Shown here piece by piece: positions 46,768 to 59,500 of a stretch of 64,000 nt of DNA. The translations under genes were made by a program, and so were the position numbers. The notes beneath the pieces are model-generated. The model made no database searches. It was not told the DNA's origin and saw only the letters and a program-made list of their open reading frames with translations. Origin of the DNA: Heloderma charlesbogerti (taxonomy: Eukaryota > Chordata > Lepidosauria > Squamata > Helodermatidae); NCBI GenBank assembly GCA_026122225.1, contig JANEZZ010001873.1, positions 1,054,001-1,118,000 of the forward strand. The letters run 5' to 3'. Within the stretch, counting starts at the first letter, position 1; every line of letters begins with the position of its first letter.

Positions 46768-49700
46768 TTTTCCCCTTCATGGATCACTGCCTTGTTGTGG
46801 CGAGGGGCTTGCGTAACTCAGTGAAGCCATAAGCTATGCCGTGCAGGGCCACCCAAGACGGACAGGTCATGGCAGAGAGTTCTGACAAAATGTGGTCCAC
46901 TGGAGAAGGAAATGGCAACCCACTCCAGTATTCTTGCCAAGAAAACCCCATGGAACGTATCACAAGGCTGAAAGATATGACGCCGGAAGATGAGCCCCTC
47001 AGGTCGGAAGGTGTCCAATATGCTACTGGGGAAGAGCAGAGGGTATTTCCAAGTAGCGCCAGAAAGAGTGAAGCGGCTGGGCCAAACCCGAAAGGACACT
47101 CAGCTGTGGATGTGTCTGGTGGTGAAAAGAAAATCCGATGCTGTAAAGAACAATATTGTTTAGGAACCTGGAATGTCAGATCAATGAATCAAGGTAAGCT
47201 GGAGGTGGTCAAACATGAGATGGCAAGATTGAACATCGACATCTTGGGAATCAGCGAACTAAAATGGACAGGCATGGGCGAATTTAATTCAGGTGACCAT
47301 CATATCTACTATTGTGGGCAAGAATCCCTTAGAAGAAATGGAGTAGCACTCATAGTCAACAAAAGGGTGGGAAAAGCAGTACTGGGGTACAATCTTAAAA
47401 ATGATAGAATGATCTCAGTACGAATCCAAGGCAAACCATTCAACATCACAGTAATTCAAGTCTATGCCCCAACCACTGAGGCCGAAGAAGCTGAGGTTGA
47501 TCGGTTCTATGAAGACCTACAACACCTTCTAGAACTAACACCAAAAAAAGATGTCCTCTTCATCATAGGGGATTGGAATGCTAAAGGAGGAAGTCAAGAA
47601 ATCACCGGGATAACAGGCAGGCATGGCCTTGGTGTACAAAATGAAGCAGGACAAAAGCTAATAGAGTTTTGCCAAGAGAACATGCTGATCATAGCAAACA
47701 CTCTTTTCCAACAGCACAAGAGGCGACTCTACACATGGACGTCACCAGATGGTCAATATCGAAATCAGATTGATTATGTCCTTTGCAGCCAAAGATGGAG
47801 AAGCTCCATACAGTCAGTAAAAACAAGACCTGGAGCTGACTGTGGCTCAGATCATGAGCTGCTTCTTGCAAAATTTCAGCTTAAATTGAAGAACGTCGGG
47901 AAAACCACTAAACCGTTCAGGTATGACCTAAATCATATCCCTGATGAATATACAATGGAGGTGAGGAATAGATTTCAGGGATTAGACCTGATAGACAGAG
48001 TGCCTGAGGAACTATGGACGGAGGTCCGTAACATTGTTCAGGAGGCAGCAACGAAATCCGTCCCAAAGAAAAAGAAATGCAAGAAAGCCAAGTGGCTGTC
48101 TGATGAGGCTTTACAAGTAGCTCATGAAAGAAGGGAAGCGAAAAGCAAGGGAGAAAGGGAAGATATACCCAACTGAATGCAGAGTTCCAGAGAATAGCAA
48201 GGAGAGACAAGAAGGCCTTCTTAAATGAACAATGCAAAGAAATCGAGGAAAACAACAGAATGGGAAAGACTAGAGATCTCTTCAAGAAAATTGGAGATCT
48301 CAAGGGAACGTTTTGTGCAAAGACGGGCATGATAAAGGACAAAGAAGGCAGGGACCTAACAGAAGCAGATGAGATTAAGAAGAGGTGGCAAGAATACACA
48401 GAAGAACTATACAGGAAAGATCTGAATGTCCCTGATAGCCATGATAGTGCGGTCACTGAACTTGAGCCAGACATCCTAGAGAGTGAAGTCAAGTGGGCCT
48501 TAGGAAGCATTAGTAACAACAAAGCTAGCGGAGATGACAGTATTCCAGCCGAGCTATTTAAAATCCTAAAAGATGATGCTGTTAAAGTGCTGCATTCAAT
48601 ATGCCAACAAATCTGGAACACTCAACAGTGGCCACAAGACTGGAAAAGGTCAGTTTACATTCCAATTCCAAAGAAGGGCAACGCCAAAGAGTGTTCAAAC
48701 TACCGCACAATTGCGCTCATTTCACATGCCAGCAAGGTGACGCTCAAAATCCTACAAGCTAGGCTTCAGCAGTATGTGAACCGAGAACTACCGGAAGTAC
48801 AAGCTGGGTTTAGAAGAGGCAGAGGAACTAGAGATCAAATCGCCAACATTCGCTGCATCATGGAGAAAGCAAGAGAATTCCAGAAAAACGTCTATTTCTG
48901 CTTCATTGACTACGCTAAAGCCTTTGATTGTGTGGATCACAACAAACTGTGGCAAATTCTTAAAGTGATGGGAGTACCAGACCACCTTACCTGTCTCCTG
49001 AGAAACCTGTACGAGGGTCAAGAAGCAACAGTAAGAACCAGACATGGAACAACCGAGTGGTTCAAAATTGGGAAAGGAGTACGACAAGGCTGCATATTGT
49101 CACCCTGCTTATTTAACTTATATGCAGAGTACATCATGAAAATGCCGGGTTGGATGAATCAGAGGTCGGAATTAAGATTGCCGGGAGAATTATCAACAAC
49201 CTCCGATATGCAGACGATACCACCCTAATGGCAGAAAGCGAAGAGGATCTCAAGAGCCTCTTGTTGAGGGTGAAAGAGGAGAGTGCAAAAGCTGGTTTGA
49301 AACTCAACATTAAAAAAACGAAGATCATGGCATCTGGCCCTATCACTTCCTGGCATATAGAAGGGGAAGAAATGGAAGCAGTGACAGATTTTACTTTCTT
49401 GGGCTTCAAGATCACCACAGATGGTGACTGTAGCCATGAAATTAAAAGACGCTTGCTCCTTGGGAGGAAAGCTATGGCAAACCTAGACAGCATAGTAAGA
49501 AGCAGAGACATCACCTTGCCGACAAAGGTCCGTCTAATCAAAGCTATGGTTTTCCCAGTAGTAATGTATGGCTGTGAGAGCTGGACTATAAGGAAGGCTG
49601 AGCGCCGAAGAATTGATGCTTTCGAACTGTGGTGCTGGAGAAGACTCTTACGAGTCCCCTGGACTGCAAGGAGGTCCAATCAGTCCATCCTAAAGGAAAT

Positions 49701-49985
49701 CAACCCTGACTGCTCATTGGAAGGACAGATAATGAAGCTGAAGCTCCAATATTTTGGCCACCTAATGCGAAGAGAAAACTTTCTGGAAAAGACCCTGATG
49801 CTGGGAAAGACTGAAGGCAAAAGGAGAAGGGGACGGCAGAGGATGAGATGGCTAGATAGCATCACGGATGCAATGAATATGAACTTGAGCACGCTCCGGG
49901 AGAGAGTGCAGGACAGGAAGGCCTGGCGTGCTATGGTCCATGGGGTCACGAAGAGTCGGACACGACTGAACGACTGAACAACAAC
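46768..49985 (+). mobile_element. Full-length BovB (RTE) LINE, second copy
   Basis: Flanked by the 13-bp duplication aaacatcatattt (46755-46767 and 49986-49998). The start is the same CCCCTTCATGGATCACTGCC as in the copy at 6096-9311, preceded by a short T run, and the 3' end is the same CGACTGAACGACTGAA plus CAA tail. The two copies differ at only a few percent of residues by eye, so both are recent. It lies between the 3' ends of CLCN3 and HPF1. Confidence 0.96.
46836..49977 (+). pseudogene. BovB ORF2 broken by two 1-bp deletions
   Basis: The same protein as at 6103-9246, in three overlapping frames: 46836-48176 (leader, endonuclease, start of linker), 48260-49228 (RT up to GKGVRQGCILSP) and 49150-49977 (RT catalytic LRYADDTTLM to the C-terminus). 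By comparison with the intact copy, one base is missing near 48158 (in a G run) and one near 49138. The endonuclease keeps the metal-binding Glu (ILGISELKW) that the intact copy lacks, but has Gly for Val in DWNAKGGS. It cannot make a full protein. Confidence 0.93.
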
Positions 49986-49998
49986 AAACATCATATTT

Positions 49999-50980
49999 GG
50001 TGCCACGTTTGCAGTTTTGATTTTCAAACTGTGTGTATTCGAAACACTGAGGCAATTCAGAGTTTACTATTTTGAACTAGTTTGCAAGCTCATATGTCAG
50101 CAATTGTTTGGCAAGCTACAATCGATAATTACTTTTCTTGCCCGAAGTACATCTTCATAATATAGTATAGCACATGCTGTACAGAATGTGTCTGCATTCC
50201 TAAGCATGTTGAAGTTAATGAATAAAGCTACTGCATTAAAATGTTAAAAGCTTTTTCTTAACAATGCAACATGGGTAACAAAATTATCCTTCATTTACTA
50301 GCATTTATCTTCATTCCTAGGATGTTTCTGAAAAGAACAGAAAATACTGCCTTTCTAACAAAGACGAACTGGCTAATTATAGTTTTCAACCTTGTTTGTT
50401 TCTATTATTCAGAAATCCAGTGGCCACATATAATGAACTAATTACTCCTAATTATTCTAATCTTAAGAATGAAATAGGTCAGAAGTTATATATTATTCCA
50501 CTCTCCAGATACTAATTGTAGACAGGAAAATGTGTGGACAGTTAAATATGAGCATAACAAATGGAAGTGTCTTATAGCAGTAGTTATAACACCTTTCTAG
50601 TTTTGCTATACCATTTTCACATGATCTGCCACAGAACCTGTATGTTGGGTTCTGGCCAAGTCTGTTGCACTTATCATTGCTCTCTGAACTGTTTTCCTTC
50701 CTCCCACCACTCCAGAACACATCCAATGGCGCCCTGAATATAACGGTAAAAAACTGGCAGCGACACAAAAGCTGTGTTTTGAAAACAGCTTGTCTCGCAT
50801 TAGAAGACCATCTAGCTGAGGAATCCCAAGGCTCTGTAGAATATATTTGTAATATCACCGTCTTACAAAGTTGCATGAAGGCCAAAGGAGAGAGTAACAA
50901 ATATTTCAAGTTAAAGACAAATGTGTTTTTGATTCACCCTGTCCCTGCCCCACTTATACCATTAACTTACTCTTGTTTAG
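49999..50980. other. Intergenic between BovB and the HPF1 3' end
   Basis: About 1 kb with no recognised gene. The frames at 50493-50909 (-) and 50665-51066 (+) overlap each other and the HPF1 3' end, with no domain. Confidence 0.5.
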
Positions 50981-50987
50981 AAAAATG

Positions 50988-50997
50988 TTTATTTATT
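50988..50997 (-). terminator. HPF1: HPF1 poly(A) signal, candidate
   Basis: On the - strand two overlapping AATAAA hexamers (AATAAATAAA) lie about 90 bp after the HPF1 stop codon. That would give a very short 3' UTR. Confidence 0.6.
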
Positions 50998-51086
50998 GCA
51001 TATAGGAACTACATCAGTTTAGTACCAAAAATAAAATTTTTAAAAGAACAAAACAAAAGGCCTTGATACTTCATTATAATTGTATA

Positions 51087-51218
51087 TTATGCTGCAAGTC
51101 TGTCTATGTTCTCTTCTTTTCTATTAGCTAAATGAGCTTCAATGATCTCTGCAAATAGATTTCTTTTCAGCAAGTTGTAAGCAAGAGGCAGCAACTGGCC
51201 AATAATCTTGTGAAAATA
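51087..51218 (-). CDS. HPF1: HPF1 last exon
   Basis: Residues 304-346, [20 protein letters not shown] to ENIDRLAA, stop TAA at 51089-51087. Acceptor CTTTTGCAG. It is the helical C-terminus of the PARP-binding domain. Compared with man, the last 20 residues vary ([13 protein letters not shown]). Confidence 0.97.
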   Translation of the reverse strand, partial: YFHKIIGQLLPLAYNLLKRNLFAEIIEAHLANRKEENIDRLAA

Positions 51219-54200
51219 CTGCAAAAGATTAAAAAGAACACATTACAGCTTCTCACTGACACTGGCAATATTATACAATACAGACTTATCTGGCCTGTTT
51301 CTCATGTCAACATTTTCTACAGCTTCCCAAGCACAGGAATATAATCTTGAGAAGTGCTGACCTAACTTGTTCTTACTGTTCATTCAGACCTTCTGAAATC
51401 ACTTATTCCATCCTATTACTTTAGTTATTACTATTCCAAAGAGTTAGGATTGTGGCCTCATTAAGTGAACCTTTAAAGTAGTAAATACTGTAGGTTGGGG
51501 AAAGTAGTTCATATGAACTAGGTATGACAGTTTCTACAAAAAAATCATTTGACTTACATGTGACCCATAGCAGAAGAGGTCTATACCCAGTTCATATCCC
51601 ATTCCATAGTCACATTCATCATTGGCAAACTGAATGAAAGTTAGCATTTCCTGAATAGGGGCAAAGGCTTTCAGTCTCTGGTCATCATTAGGAGCATCTA
51701 CAATGGCTTTACAGATTCTTTTGAGACTAGCTACAGGGAAAAATAAATTCACATAAGAAATAGAATGGAACGTATCTCCTATATATGCAGTAAGTATACA
51801 ATTCTACTGAGGACATACTGTATTCAGAAAGAGTTCTGTCCAAGAGTTTTGGACAATTTTGTCCAAGTAGTGGGTTCCTGGGAATCTTGTAGGCAAGAGA
51901 TTACAGAACCAGAAACTTCTGGTTGGAAGAGTCTGACAAGGTGCCTGTAAGTAAAATGCTTGTGATTTACTCTTAGATTGGATCAGATCATACCTGCTTG
52001 AAAAAGATTGTTTAAAGCAATCTTTAAACAATTAAACAATTAATGGGTTAAAGCGATTGTTTTCAAACTATTCTGGGGATACCTAGAATTCTGCAGGAGT
52101 TTATCAAAGCTCTCTCAATGACATCAATAATGGTAGACAGCTTGCATATCATTACTGAACTTCCCTTACATAAACAAAGAGTCTTGTGGCACATTAAACA
52201 TTTATTCTAGCATAAGCTTTTGTGGACTAAAGTCCATCAGATGCAGTTCAGGAGTTAGGGTCCACTCAGTTACAGAGGGTGATGGTGAAGCCCAATAGAC
52301 TTGTTCAAGGTGCCATGCAAACTGTACAGATGATACAGAATATATCCTGGAATTCTTTGCAACACGCAGGCGGCCATGGCAAACATTTCAATGTAGAAAT
52401 AGTCTTCACAACATAAAAAGTTTGAAAACTACTGGCAGAGAAGGAAAAACAGATTATTTTGAAGGTAAGAATGAACATATCAGTTACACCCCATATTTTT
52501 ACTGGTATTTAAGGAGATGTCTTCAACAATCCCAGAAAAGACGTGTTTTTTCCCCTCGAAAATATGTTAGTTGCACTGTAGGACTGTGGCCTTATTTGCC
52601 ATGAAAACCAATGGGACTTAAATTATGACTAACTTGTTGCAATGATTTCAATGGGAATTAAATACAACTAACTTAGTATAGATTCAACTTAATTCCAGAA
52701 GGGCGAACATTTTGTTTTTGGTTAGATCCATACCAATAACAGTAATAAAAGTAGCATTTTGCTATATAACTTTTTGAGAACAGAAACTCTAAAATTAGTT
52801 TACCATTTGATTCAGGAAGTTCTCTGTACCCAACATCATTCTTATCCACAGGGACAACTAGACCAGCTCCATGAAATGTCTTTGTTACCACCTGGGTCAG
52901 AAAGAGAGACAGATACATACTATTACAAGATGCTACCCATAGACCTATCAGGTCATCAGAACCAAAGCTTAAACATATTATTTATCTAGTCAAAAGTTTA
53001 AGCTAGTCTTCTAGAAGTATTTTATATTTAGCTGAGGAACCACAGCCCCGAGGTTACATTGTAACTTGCTACTGTCTTTTAACAAAATTTAAATTTGTGA
53101 GACACAGAAGTGTTCTAATTATCTAAGAATTCCTAGCTTGTTATGAACACAATTTGCAGCTGCAGTTCCAGTATATAAAGTCCTATTATCTACAGCCCAG
53201 TTTAGCTAATGTAACAACTTACCAAGCATATTTATTTATTTAAGGCATTTTTATGCTGCTCTACAGCCCCTCAAAAACACCCTTGGAGCACCTTACAAGC
53301 AATCAGTAAAAGACAATCCCTACCCACAGGCTTACAATCTAAAAAGAAATGACACATGAAAAGAAAATGACAAGGAAAAGGAGATAGGGAGGGAAAAGGA
53401 AAAAGTTAAGATTGTCAGTAGGGCTGGTTGAATGGCTCTGCTTTGCCTCTTATCTCCTGGTGGGGGCAATCCAACTGGAGCAGGCCTGATGTTCCCTCCA
53501 CCTGCCCATTTCTCTTGCTTCTGCCTCACAGGGGAGCTGATGTAAGTTAGTCCGGGGGGGGGGGGGAGTCCAAATGGAGTAAGGCCCTGATGTTCCCTCA
53601 GCCTTCATATAGCTGGTGAACATAACCAAGGTCTGTACCAACATTACTTGCTCACAATCTCTATCTAGGAGTAGATATGACTCTAAGATTTGGTTGAGGG
53701 TGCTTGGGAGCAATTGTATCTATTAGTGCAAGCTGGCCTCAAGCAGGAAAAAAACAGCTAAACTATACATTAGAGTTCTTTCCTACTTTACTGGATCAGG
53801 AAATAAGCCATACTTTCTTATCTCTCTGCTTCATCTTCATGGTTTTTTGCTCCAGCAAGTAACCCAATTCTTTTGCTGTTTTGGTTAGTTTTTCATCCAA
53901 ATCTTTCAAAATGCCACTCTTCTTTTTATCAGTCAGTTCCTTAAACTTTCTGGACAAAAATAATCTGAAAAGAAAAGAAAACTCATTACACTCTCATTGA
54001 TCTTTCTCTAGAATTATAAAAACACAAAAGGTTTTCTTGGTTTTACAAAGAATCTAACTCAAGTTCATTAGCAAGCCAACATCCTCTTCAAAACTTTAAA
54101 ACTAAACTTTACGACTTTTAGAGAGCAATCATATGCCCGCTAGAGAGCATCGGGGGGGGGGGCATAGGATAGTTCAGCTTCCTGGCTCTGAGCTCGAAGC

Positions 54201-56463
54201 CAGGAAACTGTGCTCCCCTCCCCCTCCCCACCAGCATGGAGAGAACTGCACCAGCTACCTCTCCCCTATCAGAAACGGAGCACCGAGGCGGGGAAAAGGG
54301 GGCATGGCTGGGGAGACCAGTGCAGCTGCCTTATACCGTTTCCTATGGCTGCCCCAACCTCCTTCCCTCCCCCTCCAAAGTGCCACTGCTAGACAGGCGA
54401 AATTGCCCATCTTCACAGACATACAGGGCAATTGGAGTGCAGAGCCACTGCTCTCCTCCCGCCCTGCACTGGATACTTGGCAGCCTCCGAGTTCGGAGGC
54501 TGCCGACTATCTGGATAAGGTTACACCCTTAACTAATTTCAGATATAGATAGTCCAAAGGATTGCTTCTGAGCCATGCTGTGTGCTCAAGGACAGAGTTT
54601 TGAAATAATCACAAGTGCCTCCATGAGAACACAACAATTAGTTAGGGACTGTAACATTTCACAAAGGGTTCTATGAAAAGCGTTATGTTCACTGATTAAA
54701 CAAACAGCTGTATTCATGGATCATTAGTCACCACAAAATGGTTTCATACGATCACTTAATATATCAATGTACACAGATTATGTCAATTCAGTCCTACAAT
54801 CAACCCTTTCAGTTACGATATTCCTGAATTAGGGTTATTCAAGAGACATTGGGTGCTGATCTATTATCTGCACTTTAACACAAAGAAGTCTTGACAAAGT
54901 TATCTCAGTTCAAGGGAAACTGAGGCAAAACAAAGGCTAGGCAAAGAATATCTATTTCAGTATTTCTTAGCTATTGACTTTTAAATTACATTAACAGTTT
55001 TCTTTTGGGTATTTTTTTTTTAGCCAAAATGAAAAAAACAAAACAAATCCAGTGGGTGCAAACTGAACACTCACGGGGTTCATTATAAAGCTCTATTATG
55101 CATGGTTTTAAGTGAAATTACTGAACTTCATGGCTGAAAGTCTTCTGAGCCAGCAGCTGGAAAATGCACATACAACATCCATTTCCACTCAAGTTTATAA
55201 AGAATTACTTGAAAACTGGAAATCATAGGCAATCTCAAATAGTCCTGTATAAAAGCAAAACCTGATGTAGATGACAGTTTTGTTAAAGTTTCTTGCAACG
55301 TCAGAAAATTTTCAGCTGTGCAGTTCAGTATAATCTAAGGACACAAACCTATCTAGATAGGCAGCTGCCTCCAAAGCAAGGCAGAAGAAGCACGGGGGGG
55401 CAGGGGGAGAATCATTCCCCCCGCGCCTCTCCTGCCTTGGTTTTTCTACTCGACAGCCGTTTTTGGCTGTCTAGCTGTGGGGGGCTAAATGGGAGAGGAG
55501 GCTGCTGTATGACACATAGGATGTATCGTACAGGCAGATCCACTCTCCCCACCCCGGAACACCCCCAGCCCCGCCCCTTTTCAGCCACTCCGTGCTCCTC
55601 TTTCGAGCACGGAGGACAGGGCTTCTCCACGCTGCCTTGGAGGCAGCACAATGTTGGGGGAGATCGGTTTTCCAGGAACCAACCTTGGAGCACGGGCTCC
55701 AAGGTCAGTTCCCGGAAACACACATATCCTATGGCTGTCTAGCCGCAGTCTAGCAGCCATAAGATTGCTCCCTCCATTGCTAAGTAACAGTGTGAGCATG
55801 TAATACATAGAAGAAAGCGTTGATCAAAAACGAAAGGACTAAGCCACTTTAATTATTCTGCAAATTTTGCTACTTAAAACCCCCAATATGATCAAATGTA
55901 ATATTCAGAAAAGCTGAAAAAGGAAAACACAGCTGTAAAAGAGCAAGTGGGAAATAAGTAAACGATGTCATTCAACTATCTAAATTAGAAATTCTGGGAA
56001 CCAAATTAGGTGAGCCACATGAGTGGTCTCTTGCCATTAGAAAACAACCTTAAAAGGCAGCCTCAGGCAGCTGCAACCTTTTTTTGGAGCAGTGAAAGGA
56101 GAGTAGGTATGCATATTGAAGTTTATTACAAAGCAGCAACTGGGACATATTGCACCACTCCCCTGCATTCTGTTGCACATACAGGAAAATTCTTTTGTCA
56201 GTGGCTTCTTCCGAACAATCTAGTCATCCAATAGAGTTCAGGATGGCAGGAGATGGAGGGGTGCTTAAGTCTAATCAAAACACTCCACCCGTAAGTTGCT
56301 TTCCCTGCCCATGAGAGAAAATATACACAGTTCCTGTATCTTTTCCATTCCATGGAGAAAAGCAGCTGGGAGTGCAATTTCAATAGGAAAAATGGCCTGT
56401 GGGTAGTCCTGAGGACCCCCGCTCTAATCAAATTTGTATACACCTGTATGTGTGCGCGCGCAC

Positions 56464-56532
<69 letters not shown>

Positions 56533-59500
56533 GCTACATTTCAGTGAGAGAAACACACACACATTAAGATACTGCTCCCCCATCTCATCCAGTTTGGCCC
56601 AGATTAACTACTTTCTTTAGCCCAGGGTGAAAATATTAAACCTTACTTTACAGCAGCAAATACATTATCACCAACTTGAGAAATTGCGCAGCCTTTCTTG
56701 GCTTCATTTTCACCAACCCACACTGGCAGTTCATCTGGCATATCCCTGAACATAAAAAGATATGAAATGTAAATGTTTTAAGACATTACATCTATATTCT
56801 CTGAAGGTAATGCAGATAAAAACTCAAAGATATACTTTTTCCTATCAAAAATGGTTTAAAAACTAGGCGATATTCCAAGTTCATGTTTCTTTGAGGATTG
56901 TACAATAGCCTCTCAAATCCTAATTTTATGAGTTGAAATCTTCGCTTCTAATAAAGAACAGACTTTACAAAGTATACCAAATTAGAATTTTGGAAGGTGT
57001 TTTTTAATTACTGACAATAAATAAAAATATTTGGCATGTTTACAATACATTCCAATGCATGTAAATCCTATTGTTTTCAATGGTTCTTACTAGATGTTTA
57101 GCACTGCATTGCATTTGTGTATTAAATGTATCCTGTTTAAAACAGTAAAATGGGAGTTCTTTCTGCTTGAAAGCTATCTTTTTCCATAAGCCTACCATAA
57201 AAATTATTCTGAAAACTAAGTGAGATTATTTAGAAATGTTTATGTCAATTGGCTACCAGAAATAATGTATGGAGTCAGCTGCTGGATAGGATCAGGACAT
57301 TTCTTTCCTTCTAACCATGAAACTCTGGGGGAATATGTCCCCAAAGAAATTTCATATAAACAGATCTTGGGATGGCATCTGATATACTTCCTCTTCCTGT
57401 GGGATGTGTATCTAGCCAACATGAGGTTATAGGGTGACTACAAAGTAATGTTTGGCACTTACATTGAGCTTTTGAAAATATTCACAGATAACCTGCATGG
57501 GAAATGCATATGAAAACAGCCTATGTGGCTGTTTTCATTTATGAAACAAATTTCATATACAAAATGGACAAGTTTTTTGGACAAACTTTCCCAAGGCAAT
57601 TGATTTTTCTTGGACTCCCTTGCAGGATTATTCCTGAAAAAATGTATATGAACACATTCTGATGTCACTTTTTCATCTCTATGGACATACATGCCAAATA
57701 AATTGAAACTGGTCCTCAACCTTGAATCCTGTTCTAGGAGGAAATGCTTGAAAGTAAGTATCAGTAGTGCCTAGTGCAGAGCTTTCCAAACTTTTTGTGT
57801 TGGTGACACACTTTTTAGACATGCATCATTTCGTGACACGGTAACTCAGTTTTACTAGCAAACCGGAGGTTAAACTAACCCGTTATAAGAGATACGGACA
57901 CATACATAAATTGTAATAACGAAATGTATGGGGATACAACATATCTCATGAAAACCTTTCATTTATATTTTTAAAAATATATGATTTGTAAGATAATAAC
58001 ATACATTGTTGTCATTTATGAGTAACAGTATGTAAATATGTGCAAGAATTTAAAAAGTTGAATAACACCAATAACTACTTACCATTTTAATGGGATGTAT
58101 GAGGTTGATGGGATGAACACAGCTTTTCAATATTTGGTGGAATATTAGATAAAGACACTCGCATTTCGTCATCAAGCATTTTTAAGCTTCCACGTTTCAG
58201 TGTCTTTAAGTTTGCCATCGTTGAAAAGGATACTTCACAAATGTATGTAGTACAAAACTGCAGAAGAATTTTTAATGCTTTTTTAGCTATGTTTGGATGC
58301 ATTTTTGAAATGTGAATCCAAAAGCTGTCTAAGTCACCCTGTTCATGCATCATTAACAGATTTCGATCATTTTTTATGTCAGCTAATTCTTCTTCTTCAA
58401 TAAGTGAAAAATTCCTCATTGCAGTTGAAAGAAATGGATTTCTGATCCAATCATAGTCTTGGATTTCAACATTTGGGAAGTAATGATGAACTTTCTCTCC
58501 AAGCAATGTTAAATGGTCAACAATTAGCGAGCTGATATCACATTTTAGCTGGCACTCAGCAGTTTTGGAAAACATTTCAAAATTTCCTTCTTTCACTTTC
58601 CTTTTCCAAATTGCTATTTTGTCTCTCATAGCACAAATTTTATCTACCGCTGTTAAGATATTTTCTCCTTTTCCTTGCATACTGGTGTTTATTTTATTCA
58701 AATGTTCAAATATGTCAGCAAGATATGCCAATTTTGTGCACCAAAGTTTGCTTTGAATTAGATCGCAGAATTCATTCTGCTGATTTTCCTCAAAAAGTTT
58801 AAGCATCATTTCCCTCAATTCATATACACGACAAAGCACTCGACCTCTTGAGAGCCAACGAACTTCTGTGTGTAGTAGAAGCTTTTTAAACCTTGCCCCC
58901 ATGTCTTCACAAATATGAGCAAATAATCTTATTGAAGAGGTCTACTTTTAATGTAATTGACCATTTGAACCACTTTGTCCAAAACTTTTCTTAATTCATT
59001 TCCAATGGTTTGCGCGACTAGTGCTTCGCGATGTAAAAAGCAATGAGTAATTATAATATTTTCATTCTCTTTCTTTGCTAAAGCTATAAAACCTTTTGTT
59101 GAACCAACCATTGAGGGTGCGCCATCTGTGCATATTCCTACACAATTTAACCATTGCAAATTATTTTCCTTCATGAAGCAATCAAAAGTTTTAAATATAT
59201 CTTCACCTCTAGTTCTCATTGGAAGTTCTAGACAACACAAGAATTGCTCAATAATTCTGTCAGTATGAATGAAGCGTATAAAAACCAATAATTGTGCTAA
59301 CCCACTGACATCTGTTGCTTCATCTAATTGCAATGTAAAGATCATATTATCGTCTTGAAAAATATCCTTCATTTGCTGCTTAATGTCATCAGACATGTCT
59401 TGAATACGTCTTCCGATTGTGTTATCTGCCAAAGGGATTTTATTAACTTCTATCTCAAATTCGGGCCCAAACATTGTTTGAACAATAGCACAGCAAGATT

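Noticed and set aside
50665..51066. 133-codon frame on the + strand opposite the HPF1 3' end
   Set aside because: No domain; it overlaps the HPF1 poly(A) signal and an opposing frame.
51723..51730. Alternative HPF1 acceptor at the second AG (GTAGCTAG)
   Set aside because: It would shift the phase relative to the preceding exon; only the first AG joins ESN to ASLKRIC in frame.
56352..56620. Frames with Ser-Leu and His-Thr runs
   Set aside because: Translation of the CT/CA microsatellite.
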